Source: an uncultured Litoreibacter sp.
Lineage (GTDB): Bacteria; Pseudomonadota; Alphaproteobacteria; Rhodobacterales; Rhodobacteraceae
Assembly: GCA_947493265.1 (NCBI GenBank)
Contig: CANLQL010000004.1
Location: forward strand, 310,001 to 374,000
Direction: 5' to 3'
Length of the DNA stretch: 64,000 bases
The notes under the pieces are model-generated. The model worked only from the letters and a program-made list of their open reading frames with translations. It did no database searches and was not told where the DNA came from. Shown in pieces: positions 28,220-40,039 of this stretch. Numbering within the stretch: position 1 is the stretch's first letter; the number at the start of each line of letters is the position of its first letter. A program made the position numbers and the translations under genes.

Positions 28220-29268
28220 CCGTTTCTTTGAATTTCGCCTCCGACAATATCGGGCCTGCGCATCCTTTGGTGATGGATGCCGTTCTCAAAGCCAACACAG
28301 GGGATCATCCATCTTACGGTGAAGATGCCTTGATGGCAGATGTGCGCACGCAGATCCGGGAGACCTTTGAACATCCCGAGGCAGAGGTTTTCTTGGTCGC
28401 AACAGGAACCGCGGCAAACGCGCTTGCCCTGTCGTGCTATACCCGGCCCTATGACGCGATTTTCTGTCATCAGACTGCCCACATAGAAGTTGATGAATGC
28501 GGCGCACCTGAGTTTTTCAGCAGTGGTGCAAAACTCGCGTTGGTGGACGGCCAAAACGGGAAGATGACGGCTGACGCTCTGCGACGCGCAATGGCGTTGC
28601 CCGGTGGGTCAGTGCATCAGGCGCAGCGTGGCCCGATTAGCCTGACACAGGCAACCGAACTCGGGACGCTTTACAGTCTGGCGGAAATTGCCGCGCTGAC
28701 CGAGGTCGCAAAAGAGGCTGGGATTGCCAGCCATCTGGATGGTGCAAGATTTGCTAATGCTTGCGCTGCGCTTGACTGCACAGCTGCGCAGATGACCTGG
28801 AAGGCGGGCATCGATGTGGTGACATTCGGGGGCACAAAGAACGGCTGCCTTGGTGTTGAGGCGGTCGTGTTCTTCGATCCTGCAAAAGCTTGGGAGTTTG
28901 AGTTGCGGCGCAAACGTGGTGGGCATTTGTTTTCAAAACACAGGTTTCTATCCGCACAAATGCGCGCCTATCTAAGTGACGAGCTTTGGTTAACGACCGC
29001 CAAATCAGCAAATGAAACCAGTAGCTTACTGGAGCGCGGCTTGAAGCAAATTCCCCACATCCAGTTTTTGTACGAGCCTCAGGTCAACATGTTTTTTGTC
29101 GAGATGCCGCGTTCGGTCCATCAACGCGCCCGGGCAAATGGGGCGCTGTATCACCTTGAAGGGTCGTCCGAGGACGGCTTGGCTGATGAACTAGTTTGTG
29201 GTCGGTTTGTATGCGATTGGCACAAGACCGAAGCAGATGTAGACGCGTTCCTTGCGTTGCTGCGTTAA
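28216..29268 (+). CDS. ltaE: Low-specificity L-threonine aldolase
   Basis: A 350-residue PLP-dependent enzyme of the beta-eliminating lyase family. [15 protein letters not shown] and THSS-like substrate loops are visible, and the PLP Lys lies in [26 protein letters not shown] segment supplies the PLP-binding Asp. It cleaves L-threonine or allo-threonine to glycine and acetaldehyde. It is coupled to the YkgJ gene by an ATGA overlap and converges on the isomerase gene with one base between the stops. Confidence 0.92.
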   Translation: MTVSLNFASDNIGPAHPLVMDAVLKANTGDHPSYGEDALMADVRTQIRETFEHPEAEVFLVATGTAANALALSCYTRPYDAIFCHQTAHIEVDECGAPEFFSSGAKLALVDGQNGKMTADALRRAMALPGGSVHQAQRGPISLTQATELGTLYSLAEIAALTEVAKEAGIASHLDGARFANACAALDCTAAQMTWKAGIDVVTFGGTKNGCLGVEAVVFFDPAKAWEFELRRKRGGHLFSKHRFLSAQMRAYLSDELWLTTAKSANETSSLLERGLKQIPHIQFLYEPQVNMFFVEMPRSVHQRARANGALYHLEGSSEDGLADELVCGRFVCDWHKTEADVDAFLALLR

Positions 29269-29269
29269 G

Positions 29270-29866
29270 TTACAACTTACCGCTCAGGAATAGATCCAAA
29301 TCGTTGATCCGATCCTGTCCCCAGAAATTCTGTCCATCTGTTATGAATGTGGGTGCTCCGAATACGTTTCGGTTGACCGCTTCTTCCGTATTGGCGGCGT
29401 ATTCTTCTGCACCTGCCAGCATTCCGCTATCGACAAGCGCCGGATCGAAACCAGCGCCGCTTAGGGCCGCGCGGACAACCTCATCTTCTGCGATGTCCTT
29501 TTCTTCGGCCCAGCAGGCACGTGTGATTGAATGCACCAACGCGCCGAGATCCCCGCCACCTGCCTTTTGTGCTGCGATGATCGCGTAGGAGCTTGGTGCC
29601 GGGTTGGTCGGCCAATGCGCAGGCTTCAAATTCAGCGCCATCTCGTTTTTGATCCCTGCCCGACGCATCTCGTCCAGGCGGTAAGCCTGACGTGCAGGGT
29701 GGCGATCTTTTGGCGGCGTTCCCCCGGTGCGGCTGAACACACTCATAATATCCATCGGCTTATAGACCACATTGGCACCATGCTTTGCCGCGACCTCTTC
29801 CAGGCGTGTGCCACAAAGGTAGGTAAAAGGGGAAATCGTGGCGAAAAAGTAGTCGATCTGAGCCAT
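29270..29866 (-). CDS. 2-hydroxychromene-2-carboxylate isomerase (DsbA-like thioredoxin fold)
   Basis: A 198-residue DsbA-family (kappa-class GST/HCCA isomerase) protein: IDYFFATISPFTYLCG at the N-terminus, KPMDIMSVFSRTGG, and NVFGAPTFITDGQNFWGQDRI near the end. The catalytic Ser lies in the SPFTYL segment, and no CXXC is present, as expected for this class. It may isomerise aromatic degradation intermediates or bind glutathione. The ATG at 29866 is preceded by AAGGA. It is a lone gene; the true substrate is unknown. Confidence 0.87.
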   Translation of the reverse strand: MAQIDYFFATISPFTYLCGTRLEEVAAKHGANVVYKPMDIMSVFSRTGGTPPKDRHPARQAYRLDEMRRAGIKNEMALNLKPAHWPTNPAPSSYAIIAAQKAGGGDLGALVHSITRACWAEEKDIAEDEVVRAALSGAGFDPALVDSGMLAGAEEYAANTEEAVNRNVFGAPTFITDGQNFWGQDRINDLDLFLSGKL

Positions 29867-29981
29867 TTGCAATTGTCCTTAGATAAGAGGTTTGCAGGAC
29901 CCTATCGGGGTGGTAAGCGATGTTCAACGTCAGCGCGGGGGCTTTGGCGTTTCAATTGCTGCCAACCTTTGGGGACATTCC

Positions 29982-31001
29982 ATGCCGACCAATACCGAGC
30001 CGAAACTTATCGCCGGAAACGCCAACAAACCTCTCGCTTCATCCATCGCCAAACGCATCTCCATGCATCGTGGACTTGCCGTCGCACCGGTCGATGCCCG
30101 TGTGGAACGGTTCAACGATGGCGAGATTTTCGTCGAAGTTTTCGAAAATGTTCGCGGTGAGGATATGTTTATTATCCAAAGCACGTCCAACCCAGCCAAT
30201 GACAACCTGATGGAACTGCTGATCATGACAGATGCGCTGCGTCGATCCTCAGCCGCTCGGATTACCGCCGTCATTCCTTATTTTGGATATGCCCGCCAGG
30301 ATCGCCGGACCAAGGCGCGCACGCCGATCTCTGCCAAGCTTGTGGCCAATCTGATCGCAGAAGCTGGTGTGGAGCGGGTTTTGACGATGGACCTGCACGC
30401 AGCCCAGATTCAGGGTTTCTTCGATCTGCCGGTCGACAACCTCTATGCTTCACCGATTTTTGCCTTGGATATCCTGCATCATTTCAAGGGTCAGATGGAC
30501 GACGTCATGATCGTGTCCCCAGACGTTGGTGGCGTGGCACGTGCCCGCGAATTGGCGCAGCGGATCAAAGCCCCGCTTTCTATTGTGGACAAGCGCCGCG
30601 AAAAGGCTGGTGAAGTTGCCGAAATGACCGTGATTGGCGACGTGAAAGGCAAGAAATGTATCATCGTTGACGATATCTGCGATACCGCTGGAACGCTCTG
30701 CAAGGCCGCAGAAGTTCTGATTGATGCAGGTGCCACCGAGGTACACTCCTACATCACACATGGCGTTCTAAGCGGCCCTGCTGTGGAGCGTGTGTCCAAA
30801 TCCGTCATGAAGAGCCTGGTGATCACGGATACGATTGAACCGACAGAGGCTGTCAGTTCCTGCAAGAACATCCGGATTGTTCCGACAGCGCCAATGTTTG
30901 GTCAGGCGATCTTGAACATCTGGGGTGGGACTTCTGTATCTTCGCTTTTTGACAACGACACGTTGTCACCGATCTACGAAGGTCTGTATCCGGGCGTCTA
31001 G
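29982..31001 (+). CDS. prs: Ribose-phosphate pyrophosphokinase (PRPP synthase)
   Basis: A 339-residue enzyme: [37 protein letters not shown], the ATP-binding [22 protein letters not shown], and the PRPP-binding [12 protein letters not shown]. It makes phosphoribosyl pyrophosphate for nucleotide, histidine and tryptophan synthesis. The ATG at 29982 gives the standard N-terminus, though slightly longer than E. coli Prs. Its stop overlaps the convergent lectin gene by four bases. Confidence 0.97.
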   Translation: MPTNTEPKLIAGNANKPLASSIAKRISMHRGLAVAPVDARVERFNDGEIFVEVFENVRGEDMFIIQSTSNPANDNLMELLIMTDALRRSSAARITAVIPYFGYARQDRRTKARTPISAKLVANLIAEAGVERVLTMDLHAAQIQGFFDLPVDNLYASPIFALDILHHFKGQMDDVMIVSPDVGGVARARELAQRIKAPLSIVDKRREKAGEVAEMTVIGDVKGKKCIIVDDICDTAGTLCKAAEVLIDAGATEVHSYITHGVLSGPAVERVSKSVMKSLVITDTIEPTEAVSSCKNIRIVPTAPMFGQAILNIWGGTSVSSLFDNDTLSPIYEGLYPGV

Positions 31002-31348
31002 TACAGCTGCCAATCATCTTCATGGGGAAGCTCGCCGGTTGCTGTCCAACTGGCGCGTACCCGCGCGACGCGACTGTCGCCCCAGGTTTTGAATACGATG
31101 GTAAATCCGGTCTCGGTGATCTCATCAGCCGAGATGTCGACCCGTTGGTTGGTCTTGTGATCGCTGTCCCACATCGACATGGAAATGTGGATGATGGGCG
31201 CACTGACATACGGTTCGCTGAATTTCTCTTCGAACCGAAATTCCCGCGGGCCATCACCAGTCCACATCGGGCCACCATCAATGTAGTCCGAGAACAGAAC
31301 CCGGCTTCCCTGATCAACCCCGATCGAATGTGATTTAAAGCGACGCAC
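30998..31348 (-). CDS. H-type lectin domain protein
   Basis: A 116-residue protein that is essentially one H-lectin domain: [37 protein letters not shown] and [26 protein letters not shown]. This beta-sandwich binds N-acetylgalactosamine in snail agglutinins. No signal peptide is visible, so the location is unclear. It lies downstream of the atp operon on the same strand, beyond a terminator, and converges on prs with a four-base overlap. Its function in bacteria is not established. Confidence 0.85.
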   Translation of the reverse strand: MRRFKSHSIGVDQGSRVLFSDYIDGGPMWTGDGPREFRFEEKFSEPYVSAPIIHISMSMWDSDHKTNQRVDISADEITETGFTIVFKTWGDSRVARVRASWTATGELPHEDDWQLY

Positions 31349-31420
31349 TACTCATGAACCTTCAAAAACGGTTTTCACCCGATACCGAGTCAAACCTGAA
31401 GAATGCGTTCCAAAAATGAC

Positions 31421-31446
31421 AAAAGCCCCGAATTTCGGAGCTTTTG
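31421..31446 (-). terminator. Terminator after atpC
   Basis: AAAAGC-C-CCGAA and a TTCGG-A-GCTTTT arm form a stem with one mismatch, 28 bases beyond the atpC stop, followed on the minus strand by TTTTG and a T-rich stretch. It probably ends the atpHAGDC transcript before the lectin gene. Confidence 0.75.
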
Positions 31447-31473
31447 TTGCTTTTTTGCGCCAAAATCGGCGAT

Positions 31474-31872
31474 TTATAGCGATATTTCGTCACCTGCTGC
31501 AACCAGATCTGCTGCAAATTTAGCCGCTGCATCAACAGCACCTTCAGCCGCGCTGTCACGCGCAGTGTTGGCATCTGCGATCATCTGGTCGAGGATTTCA
31601 CGAGTCATATCCGCCTTCGGATAGGCCTGTTCGGCCAGAACAGACGTGCCTTCAGCAGACACTTCTGCGAAGCCGCCCGTGACGAAATAGCTTTCCGAAC
31701 CGCTGGCAGTTGTTACCGTCAAAACGCCCGGACGCAATGTCGTGATCACCGGTGCGTGGTCGGGCATTGCGGTGAAATCACCCTCAGCGCCCGGAATTTG
31801 CACCTCGCTGGCCTGAAGCGAAGCAACGCTCCGCTCAGGGGATACGAGATCAAATTGCATCATGTCAGCCAT
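31474..31872 (-). CDS. atpC: F1 ATP synthase epsilon subunit
   Basis: A 132-residue epsilon subunit with an N-terminal beta-sandwich (FDLVSPERSVASLQ, GDFTAMPDHAPVITTLRPGVLTV) and a helical C-terminal tail (AKADMTRE-like and AKFAADLVAAG segments). It links gamma to the c-ring and can inhibit ATP hydrolysis. GAAGGAGG precedes the ATG. It is the last gene of atpHAGDC. Confidence 0.96.
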   Translation of the reverse strand: MADMMQFDLVSPERSVASLQASEVQIPGAEGDFTAMPDHAPVITTLRPGVLTVTTASGSESYFVTGGFAEVSAEGTSVLAEQAYPKADMTREILDQMIADANTARDSAAEGAVDAAAKFAADLVAAGDEISL

Positions 31873-31897
31873 AACAGGCCTCCTTCACGCGTGTCAG

Positions 31898-34209
<2,312 letters not shown>

Positions 34210-34221
34210 GTGCCGACCCCC

Positions 34222-35760
34222 TTAAGCGAAATCTGCAGCGAATGCGTCCAAAGCGGCTTTGATCTTGTCTTCCGCTTCACCTTTTATCTTGGGATCTTCT
34301 TTTGTGATCATGTCCAAGACGTCGGATGCATTCGCACGCATATGCGCCAACAGGCCTTTCTCAAACCGGCCCACATCAGAGACGGGCAGTTTGTCGAGGT
34401 AGCCATTCGTCCCCGCGTAGATTACGCAAACGATCTCAGCGTTGGTCAAAGGCGAATACTGAGGTTGCTTCATCAGTTCGGTCAGACGCGCACCACGGTT
34501 CAGCAGCTGCTGTGTCGCGGCATCAAGGTCGGAACCGAACTGCGCGAAGGCGGCCATCTCACGATACTGCGCCAATTCCAGCTTCACCGGACCAGCGACA
34601 GATTTCATGGAGTTTGTCTGGGCGGACGAACCAACCCGAGACACGGACAGACCTGTGTTTACCGCAGGACGGATGCCTTGGTAGAACAATTCTGTTTCCA
34701 AGAAGATCTGACCATCTGTGATTGAGATCACGTTTGTCGGAATAAACGCGGACACGTCACCACCTTGGGTTTCAATGACAGGCAAAGCTGTCAAGGACCC
34801 GGAGCCGTTGTCTTCGTTCAACTTACAAGACCGCTCAAGCAGGCGGGAGTGCAGATAGAAAACGTCACCTGGATAGGCTTCACGGCCCGGTGGGCGACGC
34901 AGAAGCAGGGACATCTGACGATATGACACGGCCTGTTTGGACAAATCATCATAGATGATCAGCGCGTGGCGGCCATTGTCGCGGAAATGCTCGGCCATGG
35001 CGGTCGCGGCGTATGGTGCGAGGAACTGCATCGGCGCAGGCTCGGACGCTGTCGCGGCCACAACGATGGAATATTCGATCGCGCCGGTTTCTTCGAGTTT
35101 CTTCACCAACTGCGCAACAGTGGAACGCTTCTGACCGATCGCCACGTAGACGCAGTACAGTTTCTTGTTCTCATCGTCGCCTGCGGCGTCGTTATAGGAT
35201 TTCTGGTTCAGCATCGCGTCCAACGCGATGGCTGTTTTACCGGTTTGGCGGTCACCAATGATCAGCTCGCGCTGGCCACGACCAACCGGGATCATGGAGT
35301 CGACTGATTTCAAGCCTGTCGCCATCGGCTCATGCACAGATTTACGCGGGATGATGCCTGGCGCTTTGCTGTCTGCAACACGGCGTGTTTTGGTTTTGAT
35401 CGGGCCTTTGCCATCCAGCGGGTTGCCCAGACCGTCAACAACGCGACCAAGAAGCGCGTCACCGGCTGGAACGTCCACGATGGAGTTCGTCCGCTTAACA
35501 GTGTCACCTTCTTTGATGTCACGGTCAGTGCCGAAGATAACAATACCGACATTGTCTGATTCCAAGTTCAGCGCCATGCCCTGAATTCCACCTGGGAATT
35601 CAACCATCTCACCGGCTTGTACGTTGTCCAGGCCGTAAACCCGCGCAATACCGTCACCGACGGACAAAACGCGGCCAACTTCGGCCACTTCAGCTTCTTG
35701 ACCAAAGTTTTTGATCTGGTCTTTCAGGATCGCAGAAATTTCTGCTGCTTGGATCGCCAT
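34222..35760 (-). CDS. atpA: F1 ATP synthase alpha subunit
   Basis: A 512-residue alpha subunit. It contains the P-loop [15 protein letters not shown], the [15 protein letters not shown]-terminal barrel, and the [17 protein letters not shown] signature. It binds nucleotide non-catalytically and forms the hexamer with beta. atpH ends directly upstream with one intervening base or fewer, so the two are tightly coupled. Confidence 0.99.
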   Translation of the reverse strand: MAIQAAEISAILKDQIKNFGQEAEVAEVGRVLSVGDGIARVYGLDNVQAGEMVEFPGGIQGMALNLESDNVGIVIFGTDRDIKEGDTVKRTNSIVDVPAGDALLGRVVDGLGNPLDGKGPIKTKTRRVADSKAPGIIPRKSVHEPMATGLKSVDSMIPVGRGQRELIIGDRQTGKTAIALDAMLNQKSYNDAAGDDENKKLYCVYVAIGQKRSTVAQLVKKLEETGAIEYSIVVAATASEPAPMQFLAPYAATAMAEHFRDNGRHALIIYDDLSKQAVSYRQMSLLLRRPPGREAYPGDVFYLHSRLLERSCKLNEDNGSGSLTALPVIETQGGDVSAFIPTNVISITDGQIFLETELFYQGIRPAVNTGLSVSRVGSSAQTNSMKSVAGPVKLELAQYREMAAFAQFGSDLDAATQQLLNRGARLTELMKQPQYSPLTNAEIVCVIYAGTNGYLDKLPVSDVGRFEKGLLAHMRANASDVLDMITKEDPKIKGEAEDKIKAALDAFAADFA

Positions 35761-36321
35761 TTATCCGACCTCTTTCATGGAATTCTGGAGGGATGCGAGT
35801 TTCGAGCGGATCGACGTGTCGATCATTTTCGAACCCACTTTTACAATAAGACCGCCGATGAGGCTTTCATCGACGGACGTATTAATTTTCACATCTTTGC
35901 CAACGGACGCTTTCAACGTTTTGGCAAGTTTGTCTTGTTGCGCCTTGGTCAGCGCTTTCGCGGCAATCACGTCGGCCATTACTTCGCCGTTTTCATCAGC
36001 GATCAGGCCGCGGAGCGCGGTGGTCAGTTGCGGCAACACGAACAAGCGGCGCTTGGAAGCCATCAGGTTCAGCGTGTTGGCAACAATGTCCGACAGTTTC
36101 ATCTTCTTGGAGATCGCGGCAATCGCGTCGCCTTGCTGCACACGGCTATAAAGCGGGGAGGAGACAAGATCGCGGAAATCCGCGCTGCTGCCATATGCGT
36201 CTTCCAAAGCAGTGATATCTTTTTCCAGCGCTTTGAGAGCTTTGCCTTCCTTGGCCAATTCAAAAACGGCAGTCGCGTAACGCGCGGCAATGCCAGTAGA
36301 GATCGAGATTGGTTCGGACAC
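35761..36321 (-). CDS. atpH: F1 ATP synthase delta subunit
   Basis: A 186-residue delta (OSCP-like) subunit: [21 protein letters not shown] at the N-terminus, and [32 protein letters not shown] near the C-terminus. It joins F1 to the peripheral stalk. The start is GTG; I prefer 36321 because AAGGGG lies five bases upstream and the product then begins MSEP. GTG 36327 is the alternative. It is the first gene of the F1 operon; F0 genes are elsewhere, as in other Rhodobacterales. Confidence 0.95.
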   Translation of the reverse strand: MSEPISISTGIAARYATAVFELAKEGKALKALEKDITALEDAYGSSADFRDLVSSPLYSRVQQGDAIAAISKKMKLSDIVANTLNLMASKRRLFVLPQLTTALRGLIADENGEVMADVIAAKALTKAQQDKLAKTLKASVGKDVKINTSVDESLIGGLIVKVGSKMIDTSIRSKLASLQNSMKEVG

Positions 36322-36388
36322 GTGCACCCCTTCGATTTTGACGGTGCTGATCTTGGCGCGAAGCCGATCTCAGCAATCCATATGCAGA

Positions 36389-36407
36389 GAGCGCCGCAGC
36401 GGCGCTC
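36389..36407. other. GC hairpin upstream of the atp operon
   Basis: GAGCGCCG-CAG-CGGCGCTC forms an 8-bp stem with a 3-base loop, about 70 bases upstream of atpH and 158 bases beyond the methyltransferase stop. It could terminate the methyltransferase transcript or lie in the atp leader; no T-tract follows. The remaining gap (36322-36564) shows no gene. Confidence 0.45.
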
Positions 36408-36564
36408 GTTCAAATCAGCGTCCATCTAGCAAAGCAATACTGATGCCGCAACCATCAATGGCGCGTTTTTTGAATTTGATATCGCCGAAATTCCGGGCTT
36501 TTCAGAGAATCCGTTGACCCTGCGACGGTTTGAAGCTGCAAAGGTTCTGCGCAACACCCGGAAA

Positions 36565-37329
36565 CTAGCGGGAATCTTCTGAAAATACGCGCCCTGCGGT
36601 TGGAACTGGTTTCCCTTCCAACGCACGCAGTGGTGCGCGAACATCGATACCCAATCCTTTGCGGGTTGGTGCATAAACTTGCTTTGACACCTCGACCATC
36701 AATACGCCTCCGGCAAAATGAGAGGACACTTTGCGCCCGACCTGCTCCATCGCGTTTGCAGATTTTAGCCAGAATCGCTTTTCACTGGGCGGCGCGAACA
36801 ACGCCGCCCGATGGCGTTCAGGAACAAATGAGTGCCGCTTGAGCTGCGCTTCCAGCTGACCCAGCGAATAGGGTCGGCCGTATCCAAATGGGGTCGCGTC
36901 CCGGCGTGACCACAGCCCTGCCCTGTTCGGTACAATAAACAATGCCCGCCCTCCCGGACCAAGCACACGCCAACATTCATCAAGAAGATCAGACGGGTTT
37001 TCGCTTGTTTCAAGCCCATGCATCACGACCAGACGGTCCGCCTGGCCTGATCGCAGCGGCCATTGAGTTTCCTCACACAAAACGGAGTGGTTGTCCTGTC
37101 CGGATGGCCAATGCATGACGCCTTGCGGTCCGGGCATCAGTCCAATCACCCGCCGCGCATCTGCCAAAAATGGTCTGAGAAGCGGCACAGCAAACCCGAA
37201 GCCCACGATCGTCTGGCCCTTGGGATTGTCCCAAAAAGAGGCAACCTGATCCCTGATCGCGCGCTGCGCCACCCGACCAAGACTGGTCCGGTAATAGAAT
37301 CGCTTCAGGTCCTGAACATCCAGATGCAT
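36565..37329 (-). CDS. Class I SAM-dependent methyltransferase
   Basis: A 254-residue protein. An atypical SAM-binding region is followed by [45 protein letters not shown], the Methyltransf_11-like acidic loop and post-motif. The glycine-rich motif I is poorly conserved ([14 protein letters not shown]), as in a Rhodobacterales subfamily. Substrate unknown; a location between the atp operon and clpA gives no hint. Confidence 0.85.
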   Translation of the reverse strand: MHLDVQDLKRFYYRTSLGRVAQRAIRDQVASFWDNPKGQTIVGFGFAVPLLRPFLADARRVIGLMPGPQGVMHWPSGQDNHSVLCEETQWPLRSGQADRLVVMHGLETSENPSDLLDECWRVLGPGGRALFIVPNRAGLWSRRDATPFGYGRPYSLGQLEAQLKRHSFVPERHRAALFAPPSEKRFWLKSANAMEQVGRKVSSHFAGGVLMVEVSKQVYAPTRKGLGIDVRAPLRALEGKPVPTAGRVFSEDSR

Positions 37330-37577
37330 CGCACTTACCGTTGCTTCGACAGCTTACAGATGTCCCATGAAAAGCGCTGCAATCCAACAACATCCTGACC
37401 CTAAAACCGCGCACATGCCAAATTTTCGCCAGATAAACCGGAATATTGGGATTAATATTTCGTAACCGGTTTGATTTTTTTGAAGGCAAAAAGCCCTTCA
37501 AATCAGCACGAATTAGGCTGATCACGCGTAAAGTGACTAAAAAAGACTTGAAGGTTCGGAATTTAAACCGAACTGTA

Positions 37578-37634
37578 ATGAGTAAGAGGCAATGGTCACT
37601 ACCGGGTCCTCGGCCCGGCAGATGCCCTCAATAA
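37578..37634 (+). promoter_or_regulatory. clpA leader with an 18-codon mini-ORF and hairpin
   Basis: In the 318-base gap before clpA, ATG 37578 opens an 18-codon frame (MSKRQWSLPGPRPGRCPQ) whose TAA at 37632-37634 overlaps the clpA ribosome-binding site (AAAAGGAG, 37633-37640). Within it, CCGGG (37602-37606) and CCCGG (37614-37618) can pair. Termination exactly at the downstream ribosome-binding site suggests translational coupling or a leader-peptide control. The mini-ORF lacks a clear ribosome-binding site of its own, so its translation is uncertain. Upstream (37330-37577) is AT-rich and probably contains the promoter. Confidence 0.5.
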
Positions 37635-37647
37635 AAGGAGCACTTGG

Positions 37648-39975
37648 GTGCCATCATTTTCGGACACTCTGGAAAAAGCCATCCATGCGGCGCTCGCACA
37701 AGCGAATGTGCATCGCCACGAACTGGCAACACTGGAACACTTACTCTTTTCGCTGACGGATGAACCTGATGCGGCGAAAGTCATGCAAGCTTGCGGCGTC
37801 GATCTGGATTTGCTGCGCAAGACGCTGACTGAATTTATCGAAGACGAGCTTTCGACACTGGTAACAGATGTTGAAGGCTCAGAAGCTGTGCCGACAGCGG
37901 CTTTTCAGCGCGTTATCCAACGTGCCGCTATTCATGTGCAATCGTCGGGCCGGACAGAAGTGACCGGCGCAAACGTTCTGGTCGCTATTTTTGCCGAACG
38001 CGAAAGCAATGCTGCGTTCTTCCTGCAAGAACAGGATATGACGCGCTATGATGCGGTGAACTTCATCGCCCATGGTGTCGCAAAGGATCCAAGTTTCGGC
38101 GAAGCCCGTCCCATCACCGGTTCCCCGGAGATGAGCGAAGACACAGGCGAAGCAATCGAAGGTGGCGATGCGAAAGAATCGGCGCTGGCCAAGTATTGTG
38201 TCGATCTGAACGAAAAATCCCGCAAAGGGGATGTCGACCCTCTTATCGGACGCCAACATGAAGTTGAGCGTTGCATCCAGGTCCTGTGCCGCCGCCGCAA
38301 GAACAACCCGCTGTTGGTGGGCGATCCTGGCGTTGGCAAAACTGCCATCGCTGAAGGCCTCGCGCACAAGATCGTTCAAGGTGAAACGCCTGAGATTTTG
38401 GCAAGTGCCACGATCTATTCGCTTGATATGGGTGCGCTTCTGGCAGGCACGCGTTATCGCGGCGATTTTGAAGAGCGTTTGAAAGCCGTGATGACGGAAA
38501 TGGAAGAACATGACGACGCCGTCTTGTTCATCGACGAAATTCACACCGTTATCGGTGCAGGTGCGACGTCTGGTGGCGCAATGGATGCGTCCAACCTGCT
38601 GAAACCTGCTTTGCAGGGCGGCAAACTGCGTTGCATGGGCTCCACGACTTACAAGGAGTTCCGCCAGCATTTCGAAAAGGACCGTGCGTTAAGCCGTCGC
38701 TTCCAGAAGATCGATGTGGTTGAGCCAACGGTGGAAGATGCCGTGAAGATCCTCAAAGGCATCAAGCCGTATTTTGAGGATCATCACGATATCAAATACA
38801 CATCTGACGCGATCAAATCTGCGGTGGAACTTTCCGCGCGCTATATCAATGACCGAAAATTGCCTGACAAGGCGATTGATGTGATCGATGAAGCCGGGGC
38901 AGCCCAGCACTTGCTGGCAGATTCCAAACGTCGCAAGACCATCGGCATCAAAGAGATTGAAGCGGTCGTCGCAAAAATTGCGCGTATCCCGCCGAAAAAC
39001 GTCTCCAAAGATGATGCCGTGTTGCTGAAAGATCTGGAGAAATCGCTCAAACGCGTGGTCTTCGGTCAGGACAAGGCGCTGGAAGCGTTGGCCTCTGCGA
39101 TCAAGTTGGCGCGGGCTGGCCTGCGTGAGCCGGAAAAACCCATTGGCAACTACTTGTTTGCCGGTCCTACCGGTGTGGGTAAAACCGAAGCCGCAAAACA
39201 ACTGGCAGATACGCTGGGTGTGGAGCTGATCCGGTTCGACATGTCTGAGTACATGGAGAAACACGCGGTTTCCCGGCTGATCGGGGCCCCTCCCGGATAT
39301 GTCGGCTTTGACCAAGGCGGTATGCTGACCGACGGGATCGACCAGAACCCACATTGTGTTCTGCTTCTGGACGAAATTGAGAAAGCGCACCCAGACGTCT
39401 ACAACATCCTGTTGCAGGTGATGGATCACGGTAAGCTGACCGACCACAATGGCCGGACCACGGATTTCCGCAACGTGATCTTGATCATGACGTCGAACGC
39501 AGGTGCCGCTGAACAAGCCAAATCTGCGATAGGCTTTGGACGTGATCGGCGTGAGGGTGAAGATACAGCCGCGATTGAGCGGACGTTCTCGCCAGAATTC
39601 CGCAACCGTCTGGACGCTGTGATCAGTTTTGCCCCGCTTGGCAAAGAGATCATCTCCCGCGTGGTCGAAAAGTTTGTTCTTCAACTTGAAGCACAACTGA
39701 TGGACCGCAATGTCACGATCGAGCTTAGCAAAGCAGCAGCCGAATGGCTGGGTGACAAAGGCTATGATGACAAAATGGGTGCGCGGCCTTTGGCGCGTGT
39801 GATCCAGGAAGAAATCAAGAAGCCTCTGGCTGAGGAGTTGCTGTTTGGCAAATTGGCAAAAGGCGGTGTCGTCAAGGTTGGTGTGAAGAAAGGCAAGATT
39901 GACTTGGTCATTCTGGAACCGGAAAACGCACAAATCGCGTCCAAGAAGAAGCCACCCCTTCTGACTGCGGACTAA
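37648..39975 (+). CDS. clpA: ATP-dependent Clp protease ATPase subunit ClpA
   Basis: A 775-residue two-AAA+ unfoldase. The N-terminal Clp repeat ([13 protein letters not shown]...[12 protein letters not shown]) is followed by AAA-1 (Walker [19 protein letters not shown]) and AAA-2 (Walker [20 protein letters not shown]). An IGFG ClpP-binding loop follows near SAIGFGRD. It delivers proteins to ClpP. GTG 37648 is the start, with AAAAGGAG seven bases before it. A strong terminator follows. Confidence 0.97.
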   Translation: MPSFSDTLEKAIHAALAQANVHRHELATLEHLLFSLTDEPDAAKVMQACGVDLDLLRKTLTEFIEDELSTLVTDVEGSEAVPTAAFQRVIQRAAIHVQSSGRTEVTGANVLVAIFAERESNAAFFLQEQDMTRYDAVNFIAHGVAKDPSFGEARPITGSPEMSEDTGEAIEGGDAKESALAKYCVDLNEKSRKGDVDPLIGRQHEVERCIQVLCRRRKNNPLLVGDPGVGKTAIAEGLAHKIVQGETPEILASATIYSLDMGALLAGTRYRGDFEERLKAVMTEMEEHDDAVLFIDEIHTVIGAGATSGGAMDASNLLKPALQGGKLRCMGSTTYKEFRQHFEKDRALSRRFQKIDVVEPTVEDAVKILKGIKPYFEDHHDIKYTSDAIKSAVELSARYINDRKLPDKAIDVIDEAGAAQHLLADSKRRKTIGIKEIEAVVAKIARIPPKNVSKDDAVLLKDLEKSLKRVVFGQDKALEALASAIKLARAGLREPEKPIGNYLFAGPTGVGKTEAAKQLADTLGVELIRFDMSEYMEKHAVSRLIGAPPGYVGFDQGGMLTDGIDQNPHCVLLLDEIEKAHPDVYNILLQVMDHGKLTDHNGRTTDFRNVILIMTSNAGAAEQAKSAIGFGRDRREGEDTAAIERTFSPEFRNRLDAVISFAPLGKEIISRVVEKFVLQLEAQLMDRNVTIELSKAAAEWLGDKGYDDKMGARPLARVIQEEIKKPLAEELLFGKLAKGGVVKVGVKKGKIDLVILEPENAQIASKKKPPLLTAD

Positions 39976-39996
39976 CCCTCGAAGAAATAAAACTGA

Positions 39997-40030
39997 AAAG
40001 CCCGCGCTTAACCTCGCGGGCTTTTTCTTT
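39997..40030. terminator. Terminator after clpA
   Basis: AAAAGCCCGCG and CGCGGGCTTTTT form an 11-bp stem with a 7-base loop and a T-rich tail, between convergent clpA and the OmpA-like gene. The A-rich left side makes it bidirectional. Confidence 0.93.
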
Positions 40031-40039
40031 TCCCAAACG

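Noticed and set aside
35617-36429. Plus-strand 270-codon frame opposite atpH and the start of atpA
   Set aside because: It is antisense to two confidently identified ATP synthase genes.
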